Shown: positions 33,454-43,239, counted from the first letter of the stretch. The stretch: DNA of 64,000 nucleotides from an uncultured Bacteroidales bacterium (GCA_946403855.1 CAMJBH010000012.1:1-64000), one strand, 5' to 3'. Notes: generated by a model from the sequence alone, not told the origin. Translations and numbers: made by a program.

Positions 33454-35067
33454 GTGAAACAGAAGCTTACTCTATGGGGCCTGGTCGCAGCGTCGGGCGT
33501 TATTCTGAGCCTGCCGTGGCTCGTACCCCATCTTGGCATCCTGGCCCTTGTGGGCTTTGTGCCCTTGCTGTGTGCGGACTACATTGCTACGGGAGCGGGA
33601 GTCAAGCGTTTCTGGATATGGCATTATTCCTGCTTCGTGTTGTGGAACGCCCTTACAACGTTCTGGGTGTGCAATGCGACGCTGGGCGGAGGCATTTTCG
33701 CCGTGCTTGCCAATTCATTGCAGATGTCGTTGGTGTTCGGATTTTTCCGCTTCAGCAAGAAACGCCTTCCTGGCATCCTTCCGTACATACTGCTGGCCGC
33801 TGCCTGGATAGCATGGGAGCGCTGGTATTTGGTCAGCGCCGAGATTTCTTGGCCCTGGCTGGTGCTGGGCAATGCGTTTGCGACAAGCATCAAAGACGTT
33901 CAATGGTATAGCATTACAGGCACCCTGGGCGGCTCCTTGTGGATTTGGGCCTCTAACCTTGGCATCTTCGGCATGCTGATCGCCGTGTCGTCCGGTGCTT
34001 GGAAGGCATGGGGAAAAACGGCGCGCACTGCTGCGGCCATCGCCTTACCCTTGGTACTTGCCGGCCCTCCGGTGTGCTCCGCCATAATGTATAACAGCTA
34101 CCAGGAGCGCTCCGAAGGCAGTGTGAACGTGGTCATCGGTCAGCCCAATCTGGATCCGTACCAGAAGTTTACTTCCATGAATCAGTCCGACCAGACCGAG
34201 CTTCTGCTGCGCCTGTATGAATATGAATTGTCAAAGTCCGAAACGGACTTGCTGCTGGCCCCGGAAACTTTCTGCGCGGATGTAATTCTGAACGATGTAA
34301 GTCTGTCGCCCACATGGCAGCGTTTCCATTCTTTCCTGCAGTCTTACCCGGGTACGGATATTTTGTTCGGTGCTGCTACCAATGAAATAGTATATACCCG
34401 TTCAGCTCCCGGGCTTCTCTGTTATCCTTACGGTAACGGATGGAGGATACCCCACAACAGCGCAATCATGCTTTCAGGAGATAAGCGTACCGAGCTGTTT
34501 CATAAGAGCAAACTTGTTGTGGGAACGGAACTTACGCCTTATCCTAAGGTCTTCGTGCCTTTGGACAACTGGCTCAGCAAGACCTTCGGTGACGGCCGTC
34601 CCATGATGGCCAGGGATTCAGGGCAGGAGGAAATCAGCCTGCTTCATCTGGACGACGGTACTCCGCTGGGATGTGCAGTTTGTTACGAATCGGTGTACGG
34701 AGAATATTGCAGCGGCTATACGAACAAAGGTGCGCGTTTCCTTGCCGTCATTACCAACGACTCCTGGTGGGGCAACACTCCCGGGTATCGTCAGCACTTG
34801 AGCTACAGCTGCTTACGTGCAGTGGAACAGCGTCGCGACATAGTACGCTGCGGCAACAGTGGCATCAGTTGTTTCATCAACCAGAGGGGAGATATTGTCC
34901 AGCAGGGACCATGGTGGGAAGAGGCTGTGATGCGCGGCGACGTGAACCTTAACAGCGAACTCAGTTTCTTTGCCCGTCACGGCGACGTGGCCGGGCGCCT
35001 GTGTGTGTTGGTTTTCTTGTTGCTGTCGATACTGCTATTGGCCAGAATGTTGCCGGGACGGAAATAG
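33454..35067 (+). CDS. lnt: Apolipoprotein N-acyltransferase
   Basis: This 537-residue inner-membrane enzyme N-acylates the Cys of mature lipoproteins. It has about six N-terminal membrane helices (to about residue 215), a nitrilase-like periplasmic domain with the presumed catalytic triad Glu271 (LLAPETF), Lys351 (FHKSKL) and Cys410 (GCAVCYES), and a C-terminal helix (about 510-535). The start is GTG 33454. Its function is relevant to the many lipoproteins in this window. Confidence 0.9.
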   Translation: MKQKLTLWGLVAASGVILSLPWLVPHLGILALVGFVPLLCADYIATGAGVKRFWIWHYSCFVLWNALTTFWVCNATLGGGIFAVLANSLQMSLVFGFFRFSKKRLPGILPYILLAAAWIAWERWYLVSAEISWPWLVLGNAFATSIKDVQWYSITGTLGGSLWIWASNLGIFGMLIAVSSGAWKAWGKTARTAAAIALPLVLAGPPVCSAIMYNSYQERSEGSVNVVIGQPNLDPYQKFTSMNQSDQTELLLRLYEYELSKSETDLLLAPETFCADVILNDVSLSPTWQRFHSFLQSYPGTDILFGAATNEIVYTRSAPGLLCYPYGNGWRIPHNSAIMLSGDKRTELFHKSKLVVGTELTPYPKVFVPLDNWLSKTFGDGRPMMARDSGQEEISLLHLDDGTPLGCAVCYESVYGEYCSGYTNKGARFLAVITNDSWWGNTPGYRQHLSYSCLRAVEQRRDIVRCGNSGISCFINQRGDIVQQGPWWEEAVMRGDVNLNSELSFFARHGDVAGRLCVLVFLLLSILLLARMLPGRK

Positions 35068-35072
35068 TTTAG

Positions 35073-35080
35073 TACCTTTG
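35073..35080 (+). promoter_or_regulatory. LysE-family gene -7 box, 6 nt from start
   Basis: TACCTTTG is followed by 6 nt and ATG 35087. It lies just after the lnt stop, so the exporter-PASTA-rluD unit probably has its own, almost leaderless, transcript. Confidence 0.5.
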
Positions 35081-35086
35081 CAGACT

Positions 35087-35713
35087 ATGGTGGTTGAACT
35101 CATAAAGGCGCTTTTGATTGGTATCATAGCATCGGCTCCTCCGGGACCGGTTTCGCTGCTTGTTATGCAGAAAACTTTCTGCAACGGGCGAAAGGCCGGA
35201 TTCTCCGCCGGAGTGGGCTCAGCCTTCATAGACACCTTCTATGCTGTTGCGAGTTTGTTCGCCTTCATGGTGATAGGCGATTTCTTCAGCCGCAACAAGT
35301 CGTGGATCTTGGTCATCGGCGGTTTGCTTGTGGCATGCGTCGGCTATTCTATGTTCAAGCGCAAGCCCATCACTGCTGTCAAAATAGCTGAAACATCATC
35401 TGCCAAAGCCATACAATATGCACTTCAGGCCGCCGGGTGTGCATTGGCCAATCCGGGAGCCCTGGCATATATGTTCGCTCTGGTGGCTCTGTTCCGTCTT
35501 GACGTGAGCGAGGCCTCGAGCCCCATGTGGCTCATTGTGGCCTTTGTTTTCCTTGGAGCATTAACGTGGTGGTTTTCACTTGCTTATGCAGCAGACAAGA
35601 TGCGCAATAACTTTAAAATCCAAACCTTGAACCGCGTCAACAAGGCTGCCGGCCTTGTCGTCATAGGCTTCGGCGTCGTCTTGATCGTACGCGGCATAAT
35701 CATGATGTTCTGA
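35087..35713 (+). CDS. LysE/RhtB-family amino-acid exporter
   Basis: This 208-residue protein has about six membrane helices and the family motif APPGPVSLLVMQKTF near the N-terminus (residues about 17-31). LysE-family proteins export amino acids or related small molecules; the substrate is not predictable. ATG 35087 is chosen because it directly starts the first helix; the open frame upstream overlaps lnt and reads as a Cys-rich nonsense segment. It is followed after 2 bases by the PASTA gene. Confidence 0.87.
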   Translation: MVVELIKALLIGIIASAPPGPVSLLVMQKTFCNGRKAGFSAGVGSAFIDTFYAVASLFAFMVIGDFFSRNKSWILVIGGLLVACVGYSMFKRKPITAVKIAETSSAKAIQYALQAAGCALANPGALAYMFALVALFRLDVSEASSPMWLIVAFVFLGALTWWFSLAYAADKMRNNFKIQTLNRVNKAAGLVVIGFGVVLIVRGIIMMF

Positions 35714-35715
35714 AT

Positions 35716-36498
35716 ATGGCTGAAAAGAAATCATATCTCAATTGGATAGTTAAAAACCTGCTTCTGGGTTTGCTCTTCGTGGGCCTCATAGTGGGAATGG
35801 TCAGTTTGTTCCTTTCCATCCGCACACGTCATGGCAAGGAAATCACCGTGCCGGACATGACAAGCCAGTCTGTTGCCGACGCAGCGTCTTCTGCTGCGGC
35901 CGCCGGGCTCAGGATTCAGGTCACCGATTCCGTCTATATGAAACGTATGGCCAGGGGAGCGGTGGTGAGCCAACTGCCCAAAGCCGGCTCAAAAGTTAAG
36001 CCGGGCAGAAAGATCTCCCTTACCATTAATTCAATCGTGCCCAAGAAGGTCACAATGCCTAACCTTGTGCATGTGTCTCTCCGTCAAGCCAAAGCGGAGC
36101 TTCAGGCCAAGGGTCTGGTGCTAGGCAAACTCAATTATGTCAGCGATATAGCTACCAACAACGTGCTGGAACAGCACTACAGGGGCCGCAAGGTGGAAGC
36201 TGGCCGTCAGCTCTATACCGGGTCGGTCATCGATCTGGTGTTGGGACTCAACGGTGCAGATGCCATGACCTATGTCCCCAAGCTGCACGGCTATAAATAT
36301 CTTCGTGCCGTGGATGCGCTGCACGACAATTCATTGAATGTCAGCGGCGTATTCTTCGACAAGACTGTACACACATACAGCGATTCGCTCAACGCCGTGG
36401 TGTATTCCCAGCGTCCTGCCGCCACTGGCTATCCCACTGTAATGGGCACCGGAGTCACAATTTATCTTTCTCTCGATGAATCCCGAGGCGCAAACTGA
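35716..36498 (+). CDS. PASTA-domain membrane protein
   Basis: This 260-residue protein has one N-terminal membrane helix (about 12-34) and three PASTA-like repeats (about 40-110, 110-180 and 185-255), as in KEITVPDMTSQSV and KVTMPNLVHVSL. PASTA domains bind muropeptides, and here no kinase or transpeptidase domain is attached. Such kinase-less PASTA proteins next to rluD are common in Bacteroidetes. The periplasmic part probably senses or contacts peptidoglycan. The gene overlaps rluD by 23 bases. Confidence 0.88.
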   Translation: MAEKKSYLNWIVKNLLLGLLFVGLIVGMVSLFLSIRTRHGKEITVPDMTSQSVADAASSAAAAGLRIQVTDSVYMKRMARGAVVSQLPKAGSKVKPGRKISLTINSIVPKKVTMPNLVHVSLRQAKAELQAKGLVLGKLNYVSDIATNNVLEQHYRGRKVEAGRQLYTGSVIDLVLGLNGADAMTYVPKLHGYKYLRAVDALHDNSLNVSGVFFDKTVHTYSDSLNAVVYSQRPAATGYPTVMGTGVTIYLSLDESRGAN

Positions 36499-37531
36499 TC
36501 TTGAGTTTCTGGACGAGGAGCAGGAAGAGCTTTTCGAACATTTCCGGTTTGTGGTCGATCCGGGGCAGGACCCTCTGCGTATAGATAAGTATCTGTCGGC
36601 ACACATGGAGCATACTTCCCGTCACAGGGTTCAGTGCGCCATCAAGGAGGGTTTTGTGCAGGTGGGAGACAAAACGGTCAAAGCCAATTATATAGTCCGT
36701 CCCGGAGACCTTATCCGTTTTGTGATGCCGTATCGCAGGCGGGGAGTTGAAATCCTGCCTCAGGACATTGCGTTGAACATTGTGTATGAAGACGATGATG
36801 TGCTGGTAATAGACAAACCGGCCGGTATGGTTGTGCACCCCGGTCACGGTCATTACGAGGGCACATTGGTGAACGCCCTGGCCTTTCATCTCGGGATTTC
36901 ACAAGGGCCCGACGAAGGTGACGACCGGATGGGGGTGCTGGTTCACCGTATAGACAAAGACACCAGCGGACTGCTGGTCGTAGCAAAGACCGAAGAAGCC
37001 CAGCTCAACCTTGCAAGGCAGTTCTATGTACACAGTATCGAGCGGCGCTACGTGGCCATTGTCTGGGGCGATATGCCTGCAGACGAGGGCACCGTGGATG
37101 CCAATCTGATGCGCGATCCGGCGGACCGTCTGCGCTTCTGCGTGACGCCCGATCCCGAAAAGGGCAAGCATGCGGTGACACACTGGAAGGTGCTGGAGCG
37201 CCTGGGCTTCGTCACTTTGGTTGAATGTAAACTGGAGACGGGACGTACCCATCAGATACGTGTGCACCTGAGCAGCCTGGGGCATCCCATTTTCGGAGAC
37301 GAACGCTATGGTGGCACCCAGATCCGGCAGGGGACCATATATGCCAAGTACCGTCAGTTCATTAATAATTGTCTGGAGCTTTGTCCCCGCCAGGCGCTTC
37401 ATGCGCGTACCCTTGGATTCGTGCATCCGGTTACTAAGGAATTTATGGACTTTTCCAGCCCCATGCCCTCCGACATGGAGGGGCTTCTGGAGAAATGGCG
37501 CCGCTGGATTTCCGCCAATATGCCAGCATAA
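36476..37531 (+). CDS. rluD: Ribosomal large subunit pseudouridine synthase, RluD-like
   Basis: This 351-residue protein has an N-terminal S4 RNA-binding domain (about 30-100) and a RluA-family catalytic domain with HRIDKDTSGLLVVAK, in which Asp is the nucleophile, and TGRTHQIRVHL. It isomerises uridines in 23S rRNA; exact target sites cannot be assigned. The start ATG 36476 lies within the PASTA gene, an overlap of 23 nt, suggesting coupled translation. It converges on RNase G with 14 bases between. Confidence 0.92.
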   Translation: MNPEAQTDLEFLDEEQEELFEHFRFVVDPGQDPLRIDKYLSAHMEHTSRHRVQCAIKEGFVQVGDKTVKANYIVRPGDLIRFVMPYRRRGVEILPQDIALNIVYEDDDVLVIDKPAGMVVHPGHGHYEGTLVNALAFHLGISQGPDEGDDRMGVLVHRIDKDTSGLLVVAKTEEAQLNLARQFYVHSIERRYVAIVWGDMPADEGTVDANLMRDPADRLRFCVTPDPEKGKHAVTHWKVLERLGFVTLVECKLETGRTHQIRVHLSSLGHPIFGDERYGGTQIRQGTIYAKYRQFINNCLELCPRQALHARTLGFVHPVTKEFMDFSSPMPSDMEGLLEKWRRWISANMPA

Positions 37532-37536
37532 AAAGA

Positions 37537-37561
37537 AAAGCCGCTCTATTCGAGCAGCTTT
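37537..37561 (-). terminator. RNase G terminator overlapping its stop codon
   Basis: A 10-bp stem with one wobble on the minus strand (37537-37546 with 37552-37561) is followed on that strand by a T-rich tract. It contains the last codon and the stop of rng. Confidence 0.6.
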
Positions 37562-39111
37562 CCATTTTCATCATAGAATTCATATTGCAGGATGCCGTAT
37601 TCGGTCATCTCAATGACCTTCAGCTTGCAACGGTACTTGCGTTTCCATTTGCTGACGAACGAGTTCCAGCCTCTTGTAATATAAGCTCCAAGGATAGGGC
37701 TTATCTTTAAGGTAAAGTGCCTGCCGCTTCCGGAATGTTCGGTAAGGTCGGCCAGCTTGCGTTCAATCTGTTCGTCAATGACCACCGTGGATGCTATCTT
37801 GCCTGTGCCGTGGCACAAAGGGCATTTTTCCGTGGTGTTAATTTCCGTGACCGGACGAATCCTCTGCCGGGTGATTTGCATTAGCCCGAACTTGGTGAGC
37901 GGCAGCACATTATGCTTAGCCCTGTCGGCCGACATGAGCTCCACCATGTACTTGTAGAGACCGTTGCGGTGCTCTGCTGTGTCCATGTCAATGAAATCGA
38001 CAATGACAATTCCGCCCATATCGCGCAGCCTCAGCTGGCGGGCTATTTCTTCCGCGGCAAGTTTGTTCACCTCGAAGGTGTTCTCTTCCTGGTCGCTGGT
38101 CTTTGCCCGGATTCCGCTGTTCACGTCGATGACATTCAGGGCCTCCGTGGTTTCAATGACCAGGTAGGCTCCCTGCTTCATCGGTACCACCTTGCCGAAG
38201 GAACTCTTTATCTGACGGGTGACCTCAAAGTGGTCGAAGATAGGTTCCTTGCCCTCATAGAGTTTGACTATCTTCTCCTGTTCGGGAGATATGAGGGATA
38301 TGTACTTGCGCGTCTCTTCGTATATCTTTTCGTCGTTTACATACACGTTGGTAAACGAATCGTTGAGCAGATCGCGCAGGATCGTGGTGGTTTTAGAATA
38401 CTCTGTGAAGAGCAGTCCGATGCTTTTGTTCTTCGAAATCTTTTTCCAGGAGCTTTCCCACTTTTCTATAAGCGAGCGCAGTTCTGCCACCAGAACCGAT
38501 GCGGAACTGCCTTCGGCCGCAGTGCGGATGATTGCTCCGTAGTTGTGGGGCAGAATGTTGCCCACCAAAGTTTCGAGCCTTCTTTTTTCCTCTTTCGAGG
38601 TAATCTTTTGGGAAACGCTCACTTTCTCGGCGAAAGGGAGCAGTACAATGTTGCGTCCTGCCAATGAAATCTCCGCAGTCAGCCGGGAGCCTTTTGTGGA
38701 TATTGGTTCCTTGACAATTTGTCCGATTATCATCTGCCCCGGTTTCAGGTAATCTTCGATACGGCCCTCTTTGGAGAGAGGTTCACCGACTTTGATGCCG
38801 GTAAATAATTCCGACAAATCGCGGTTGGGATTGCTGTCCCTTACGAATTTGTCGAAAGCGTCAAAGTGAAGGCCGAGGTCCAGATAATGGACAAAAGCTT
38901 CTTTTGTGTCTCCGATATCCACGAATGCAGCATTCAGCGCGGGAAGTATCTTCTTGACTCGGCCAAGATACACATCACCCACCGAAAAACTGTGGCCCTG
39001 ACTCGATTCTCTGTTGTACTCGATGAGGCGGTGATTCTCCAGCAATGCCAGACGCACCTCAGACGAGCCCACATCGACCACAAGGTCTTTTTCTTGGTGT
39101 TCGGACTCCAT
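37546..39111 (-). CDS. rng: Ribonuclease G/E family endoribonuclease
   Basis: This 521-residue protein has an S1-like RNA-binding domain at the N-terminus (SVGDVYLGRVKKILPALNAAFVDIG, about 38-120), an RNase H-like and 5-prime-sensor region, and the catalytic Asp motif IVIVDFIDM. A zinc-link Cys-x-x-Cys is seen at EKCPLCHGTG. The length and lack of a long C-terminal tail fit RNase G rather than RNase E. It processes rRNA and mRNA 5-prime ends. The start at 39111 (MESEHQEK) is preferred to a TTG 21 nt upstream because the core fold begins soon after. Confidence 0.93.
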   Translation of the reverse strand: MESEHQEKDLVVDVGSSEVRLALLENHRLIEYNRESSQGHSFSVGDVYLGRVKKILPALNAAFVDIGDTKEAFVHYLDLGLHFDAFDKFVRDSNPNRDLSELFTGIKVGEPLSKEGRIEDYLKPGQMIIGQIVKEPISTKGSRLTAEISLAGRNIVLLPFAEKVSVSQKITSKEEKRRLETLVGNILPHNYGAIIRTAAEGSSASVLVAELRSLIEKWESSWKKISKNKSIGLLFTEYSKTTTILRDLLNDSFTNVYVNDEKIYEETRKYISLISPEQEKIVKLYEGKEPIFDHFEVTRQIKSSFGKVVPMKQGAYLVIETTEALNVIDVNSGIRAKTSDQEENTFEVNKLAAEEIARQLRLRDMGGIVIVDFIDMDTAEHRNGLYKYMVELMSADRAKHNVLPLTKFGLMQITRQRIRPVTEINTTEKCPLCHGTGKIASTVVIDEQIERKLADLTEHSGSGRHFTLKISPILGAYITRGWNSFVSKWKRKYRCKLKVIEMTEYGILQYEFYDENGKLLE

Positions 39112-39130
39112 TATAGGACAGTTGAAAAAC

Positions 39131-39160
39131 AAAAGACCCGGCCGGATCTCCCGCCGGGCC
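39131..39160 (-). terminator. Terminator after the HU/short basic protein unit
   Basis: A GC-rich 6-bp stem (39137-39142 with 39153-39158) is followed on the minus strand by TCTTTTGTTTTT. It separates the upstream small genes from rng. Confidence 0.55.
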
Positions 39161-39168
39161 TAGAGCGA

Positions 39169-39258
39169 CTATTTCTTCTTGTGCCTGTTCAGACGCAAGC
39201 GCTTTTTACGCTTGTGCGTCGCCATTTTGTGTCTTTTATGCTTCTTTCCGTTAGGCAT
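39169..39258 (-). CDS. Short highly basic COX24/AURKAIP1-type (DUF1713, bS22-like) protein
   Basis: A 29-residue frame begins MPNGKKHKRHKMATHKRKKR and consists almost only of Lys, Arg and His. Its pattern fits the C-terminal domain of mitochondrial ribosomal protein mS38 (AURKAIP1/COX24) and the short bS22-like proteins, which embed in the small ribosomal subunit. It sits 14 bases after the HU gene and before a terminator, so HU and this protein probably share a transcript. The family match is from motif memory and was not searched. Confidence 0.7.
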   Translation of the reverse strand: MPNGKKHKRHKMATHKRKKRLRLNRHKKK

Positions 39259-39272
39259 ACGCTATTAATAAA

Positions 39273-39548
39273 TTATTTCTGCAACTCAGCCACGAAAGCC
39301 TTGGAGGGCTTGAATGCGGGAATGTTGTGTGCAGGGATTGTTATTGTTGTCTTCTTGGTGATGTTGCGAGCGGCCTTCTGAGCACGATGTTTGATGATGA
39401 AGCTGCCGAAACCGCGGAGATAAACAGGTTCTCCCTTAATTACGGAATTCTTGATGGATTCCATAGCTGCCTCAAAAACTGTCTGAACTGTAACTTTTTC
39501 AATGCCTGTTGCTTTTGCAACTTCACTGACGATTTCTGCCTTTGTCAT
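39273..39548 (-). CDS. HU-family DNA-binding protein
   Basis: This 91-residue HU/IHF-like protein starts MTKAEIVSEVAKATG and has the arm region KAARNITKKTTITIPAHNIPAFKPSKAF with the conserved Pro at the tip. It bends and compacts DNA as a dimer. A TAATTTTG box on the minus strand (39598-39605) is its likely promoter, giving a leader of about 45 nt. It is divergent from lon. Confidence 0.95.
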   Translation of the reverse strand: MTKAEIVSEVAKATGIEKVTVQTVFEAAMESIKNSVIKGEPVYLRGFGSFIIKHRAQKAARNITKKTTITIPAHNIPAFKPSKAFVAELQK

Positions 39549-39597
39549 AATTAAAGTATAATTTAGTTGGTATCTGTCTCTCTTACAATTTGGAACG

Positions 39598-39605
39598 CAA
39601 AATTA
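39598..39605 (-). promoter_or_regulatory. HU gene -7 box
   Basis: TAATTTTG on the minus strand fits TAnnTTTG and lies about 50 nt before the HU start in the 171-bp gap shared with lon. I see no clear -7 box for lon in that gap. Confidence 0.45.
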
Positions 39606-39719
39606 GTTCTAAATTTCCAAGAATCAAAATATTTTCGCCCTTTTCTTTGGCACGGAGATTGACCAAATAAGGATTCGCGGCTGTTTTGCCGCTTTTACTG
39701 ACATTTTGACACTGATTTT

Positions 39720-42092
39720 ATGAAGCAAGATATCAACATTATTCCTGTGGTTCAAGGAGAACAGGCCTTCAAGGTCAATGAATCTGAACTTCCCGATGTC
39801 CTCCCTGTGCTCGCATTACGCAATGCGGCGCTTTTCCCGGGGACAGTTTATCCCATTACGATCGGCCGCGAAAAGTCCATAAGGCTTATCCAGGACGCCG
39901 AGGAGCACGGATTCTACATTGGAGCCGTGCCTCAGAAGGATGTTACCGTGGAGGATCCGGGTGCCGAAGACCTCTATAATTATGGTACCGTATGCCGCAT
40001 CCTCAAGACCCTTGAGATGCCGGACGGCACGCTCACGGCAATACTTCAGGCGTTTAAGCGAATCGAAATCGAGACCGTGACTGGCCTGGATCCGTACATC
40101 ACTGCCAGGGTACTGTACCTCAATGACATGAGCTATAGCTCCGACAGCACTGACATAAAGGCAATTTCTGAGGCCATAAAGGACAAGGCCATGCAGTTGC
40201 TGCGTTCGTCCAATATGGGCTCGCGCGAGTCTATCGGTGCGCTCAAGGCCATCGATAACTTCGAATTCCTCGTCAATTTCGTGGCCACCACCATCGAGGT
40301 CGAGAATTTCAAGGAGAAAATGGAGCTCCTGCAGTTCGGCGACGTGAAGATGCGCGCCATGAAGCTCCTTACTATTCTGGACGTCCAGCTGCAGCTCATG
40401 AAACTCAAGCAGGACATCAACCAGAAGGTTAAAAGCGAAATCGACCAGCAGCAGAGGGAGTACTACCTGAACAGTCAGTTGCGTACTATCCAGGAGGAGC
40501 TGGGCATGGACGAGCAGGAAGACTTTGACAAGTTCCGCGAAAGGTCCGCTTCCAAGAAATGGCCCGAAGAGATTGCCAAGGCATTCGAAAAGGAACTGGC
40601 CAAACTGGAGAAATACAATCCGAACTCTCCCGACTACAGCGTACAGTATAACTATCTGGAGTTTATGTTGCAGCTCCCTTGGGGCGAGATGAGCGAGGAT
40701 AACCTGGACCTCAAGCATGCACAAGAGGTCCTGGACGAAGACCACTACGGACTGGACACCGTCAAGGACCGTATCATAGAGTACCTTGCGGTGCTCAAGC
40801 TCAAAGGGAACATGAAGTCGCCTATCCTGTGCCTTTACGGGCCTCCCGGAGTAGGTAAGACTTCCCTCGGCAAGTCTATTGCACGGGCACTCGGGCGCAA
40901 GTACGTGCGTATCTCCCTCGGCGGCATGCACGACGAGGCCGAGATCCGCGGTCACCGTAAAACCTATGTCGGAGCGCTTCCGGGACGTATCCTTAACGGA
41001 ATAGCACGTGCCGGCACCTCCAACCCCGTCATTGTGCTCGACGAGATAGACAAGCTGGGTTCGGACTTCAAGGGCGACCCGTCGTCCGCACTTCTCGAGG
41101 CTTTGGATCCGGAGCAGAACTCCACCTTCCACGACAATTACCTCGATCTGGATTACGACCTGAGCAATGTGATGTTCATCACGACCGCCAACAGCCTTTC
41201 GCCTGTGCAGCCTGCGCTTCTGGACCGTATGGAACTCATCAATGTGTCCGGCTACCTGGCGGAGGAGAAGGCCGAGATTGCCAAATCGTTCCTGCTGCCC
41301 AAGCAGTTGCGTGAGCACGGAATGGACTCCAAGACGCTTAAGATCAGCGCTGCCGGCATCAAGGCCATAATCGACCAGTACACCCACGAGAGCGGCGTGC
41401 GCGGGCTCGAGAAGCAGATTGCCAAGATCGCTCGCGTGACGGCCAAGAAGATTGCCCTCGGACAAGAATATCCTTCTGTCATCAAGCCGGAGCATCTCAA
41501 GGAATACCTTGGACTGCCCACCAACTTCCACGACCTGCAGAAGGGTAATGAGGCTCCCGGAGTCGTGACAGGTCTGGCCTGGACCCAGATGGGAGGCGAA
41601 ATCCTCTTCGTCGAGAGTTCCGTGAGTGCAGGAAAGGGAGTGATGACCATGACCGGTAACCTGGGCGACGTCATGAAAGAGTCCGCGACCATTGCATATC
41701 AGTACATCAAGGCACACCCTGAAATGGCCAAGATGGATTCCAAGACGTTCTCCGAGAAGGACATCCATGTGCACGTTCCCGAGGGTGCGACACCCAAGGA
41801 CGGACCTTCTGCCGGTATAACAATGGTCAGCTCAATGGTCTCTGCACTGCGCGGGGAATCCGTCAAGAAGGGCATAGCCATGACAGGCGAAATGACGCTT
41901 CGCGGCCGTGTGCTGCCTGTGGGAGGCATAAAGGAGAAGATCCTTGCCGCCAAGCGGGCCGGAGTTCACACTATCGTCATCTCCGAAGAGAACCGTAAAG
42001 ACGTCGAAGACATCAAAGAAATCTATGTCAAGGGCTTGACCTTCCACTACGTTAAGACCATAGACGACGTGATCGGCTTCATCTTCGCATAA
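39720..42092 (+). CDS. lon: ATP-dependent protease Lon
   Basis: This 790-residue cytoplasmic protease degrades misfolded and regulatory proteins. It has an N-terminal substrate-binding domain (about 25-230), a coiled coil, an AAA+ domain with GPPGVGKTS and VIVLDEIDK, and a protease domain with the catalytic dyad Ser697 ([11 protein letters not shown]) and Lys740 (GGIKEKIL). The length is typical. A long imperfect palindrome lies between its stop and the convergent small gene. Confidence 0.97.
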   Translation: MKQDINIIPVVQGEQAFKVNESELPDVLPVLALRNAALFPGTVYPITIGREKSIRLIQDAEEHGFYIGAVPQKDVTVEDPGAEDLYNYGTVCRILKTLEMPDGTLTAILQAFKRIEIETVTGLDPYITARVLYLNDMSYSSDSTDIKAISEAIKDKAMQLLRSSNMGSRESIGALKAIDNFEFLVNFVATTIEVENFKEKMELLQFGDVKMRAMKLLTILDVQLQLMKLKQDINQKVKSEIDQQQREYYLNSQLRTIQEELGMDEQEDFDKFRERSASKKWPEEIAKAFEKELAKLEKYNPNSPDYSVQYNYLEFMLQLPWGEMSEDNLDLKHAQEVLDEDHYGLDTVKDRIIEYLAVLKLKGNMKSPILCLYGPPGVGKTSLGKSIARALGRKYVRISLGGMHDEAEIRGHRKTYVGALPGRILNGIARAGTSNPVIVLDEIDKLGSDFKGDPSSALLEALDPEQNSTFHDNYLDLDYDLSNVMFITTANSLSPVQPALLDRMELINVSGYLAEEKAEIAKSFLLPKQLREHGMDSKTLKISAAGIKAIIDQYTHESGVRGLEKQIAKIARVTAKKIALGQEYPSVIKPEHLKEYLGLPTNFHDLQKGNEAPGVVTGLAWTQMGGEILFVESSVSAGKGVMTMTGNLGDVMKESATIAYQYIKAHPEMAKMDSKTFSEKDIHVHVPEGATPKDGPSAGITMVSSMVSALRGESVKKGIAMTGEMTLRGRVLPVGGIKEKILAAKRAGVHTIVISEENRKDVEDIKEIYVKGLTFHYVKTIDDVIGFIFA

Positions 42093-42095
42093 AGC

Positions 42096-42177
42096 GTCAT
42101 ACATCAGCCCAGCACCCTTTGCCTCGCCGCAAAACATGTATAAAAGGCCAGGCAGAGGGTGCTGGATGCTGTATGAC
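42096..42177. repeat. Imperfect ~32-bp inverted repeat between convergent genes
   Basis: The arms 42096-42128 and 42146-42177 pair along most of their length, with a small bulge and two or three mismatches, around a 17-nt A/T-rich loop. It lies between lon and the minus-strand 78-aa gene and may stop transcription from both. Confidence 0.8.
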
Positions 42178-42181
42178 CGGT

Positions 42182-42418
42182 TTAAAAAAGAGTCGGGTGA
42201 TTCTCTTCAAGACCGCGAAGCACGCGTTCCATAACGGCCTGGCGTATCAGGGCCGAGCGGGAACTGACCTTGAAGCGGCGGCAGTATTCATCGATTGCGG
42301 ATAGTTCTTTGTCGTTGAACAGAACGGCCTTTCTGTGGTTGCGACGCATCGACTCACGCTGTTTGTCGAAGTACGCCGGGTCAACACCTTGAATCTTATT
42401 GCTTTTGCGTTTGCCCAT
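42182..42418 (-). CDS. Small ribbon-helix-helix-like protein (78 aa)
   Basis: The basic N-terminus (MGKRKSNKIQGVDPAYFDKQ) is followed by a strand-helix-helix pattern (KAVLFNDKELSAIDEYCRRF, then SSRSALIRQAVMERVL), which suggests an RHH DNA-binding dimer. Similar short proteins ending ENHPTLF occur across Bacteroidales as unnamed genes, as far as I recall. The start at 42418 is supported by a TATATTTG box 8 nt upstream (42427-42434), inside the 3-prime end of the preceding gene, with which it overlaps by 23 nt. The target is unknown. Confidence 0.65.
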   Translation of the reverse strand: MGKRKSNKIQGVDPAYFDKQRESMRRNHRKAVLFNDKELSAIDEYCRRFKVSSRSALIRQAVMERVLRGLEENHPTLF

Positions 42419-43232
42419 AGTAATCGCAAATATAGTGAATAATTTCTGCAAGTGATTCAAGTTCAAGGCGTCTGCCCAAAATTTCTCCGTCTGTGTCGGC
42501 AAAATACAGCCGGGGAGTAGAAATGACGCCGTACAGCCTCAGGTAATCGCTTTCAATCTCGGGGTCCCATGCATGCACTGTCTTGAGCTGCTTGTTTTTG
42601 ACCTTGAAGCTGCGCCTGAACTGTCTCCAGGCTTTTTTGTCTTGTCCGCAGTACACGGCGTAAAAAGTGCACGGGAAGTCGGCCTTTTCGAGGATCGAAG
42701 GCAGAAGCTGCGACTCCAATTTGCATTTAGCGCAGCTGGTGTCAAAGAAGAACAGTATCGAATATGTGCCGTTCCGGGGTATTGTCACCGTCCCGCCGCA
42801 TGGTTTTTTGAGGGTTACTTCGGGCGCCTTCATGCCAAGCAGCGTGGACCGGTTGAACGAGGTGAACAGCTCTGCGTCGAAGCGGTCGAACTCGCTGCGC
42901 ATCTGTATCGTCCCGGGTTTGAACCAGTTATCGTAGATATGAATGGCAACGGCTTCATCGCCCATAAGTGGCGAGTCCTTATAGTGATCGTATAACCACA
43001 GAGCAATGTGCTGCGTGGTTGTGGAATCGCTGACGGAACTGATGAGGAAGTCGCTTTCGGCCTTTTTTACATCGAAGCTTTCTCTTTCAATTGCGGCAGT
43101 GTACTTTTCAAGCATCACATCGAGTTTGGCAAACGTCAGGCTGTCGGGAGCCTGACGTGAATTGCCTGCAAATGCGCTCGATATGCCTGTAAGGCACATG
43201 CAAAGCAGAAGGATAATGTGTCGTTTGCCCAT
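42396..43232 (-). CDS. Periplasmic thioredoxin-like protein (TlpA/DUF5106-like)
   Basis: This 278-residue protein has a signal peptide (about 1-22, ending AFAG), a helical N-domain (about 30-130) and a thioredoxin-fold domain with FFDTSCAKCKLE (Cys-x-x-Cys) and the cis-Pro segment VISTPRLYF. It probably reduces or exchanges disulfides in the periplasm. A TATATTTG box on the minus strand (43240-43247) is 7 nt before the start, so its mRNA is nearly leaderless. It is monocistronic or paired with the RHH gene. Confidence 0.82.
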   Translation of the reverse strand: MGKRHIILLLCMCLTGISSAFAGNSRQAPDSLTFAKLDVMLEKYTAAIERESFDVKKAESDFLISSVSDSTTTQHIALWLYDHYKDSPLMGDEAVAIHIYDNWFKPGTIQMRSEFDRFDAELFTSFNRSTLLGMKAPEVTLKKPCGGTVTIPRNGTYSILFFFDTSCAKCKLESQLLPSILEKADFPCTFYAVYCGQDKKAWRQFRRSFKVKNKQLKTVHAWDPEIESDYLRLYGVISTPRLYFADTDGEILGRRLELESLAEIIHYICDYYGQTQKQ

Positions 43233-43239
43233 AACAAGA

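Noticed and set aside
37537..37561. Hairpin considered as another member of the long-palindrome family
   Set aside because: The arms are only 10 bp with a T-rich tail, which fits an ordinary terminator.
39816..41774. 652-residue open frame on the minus strand
   Set aside because: It is a shadow of lon with a His/Leu-rich translation and no motif.
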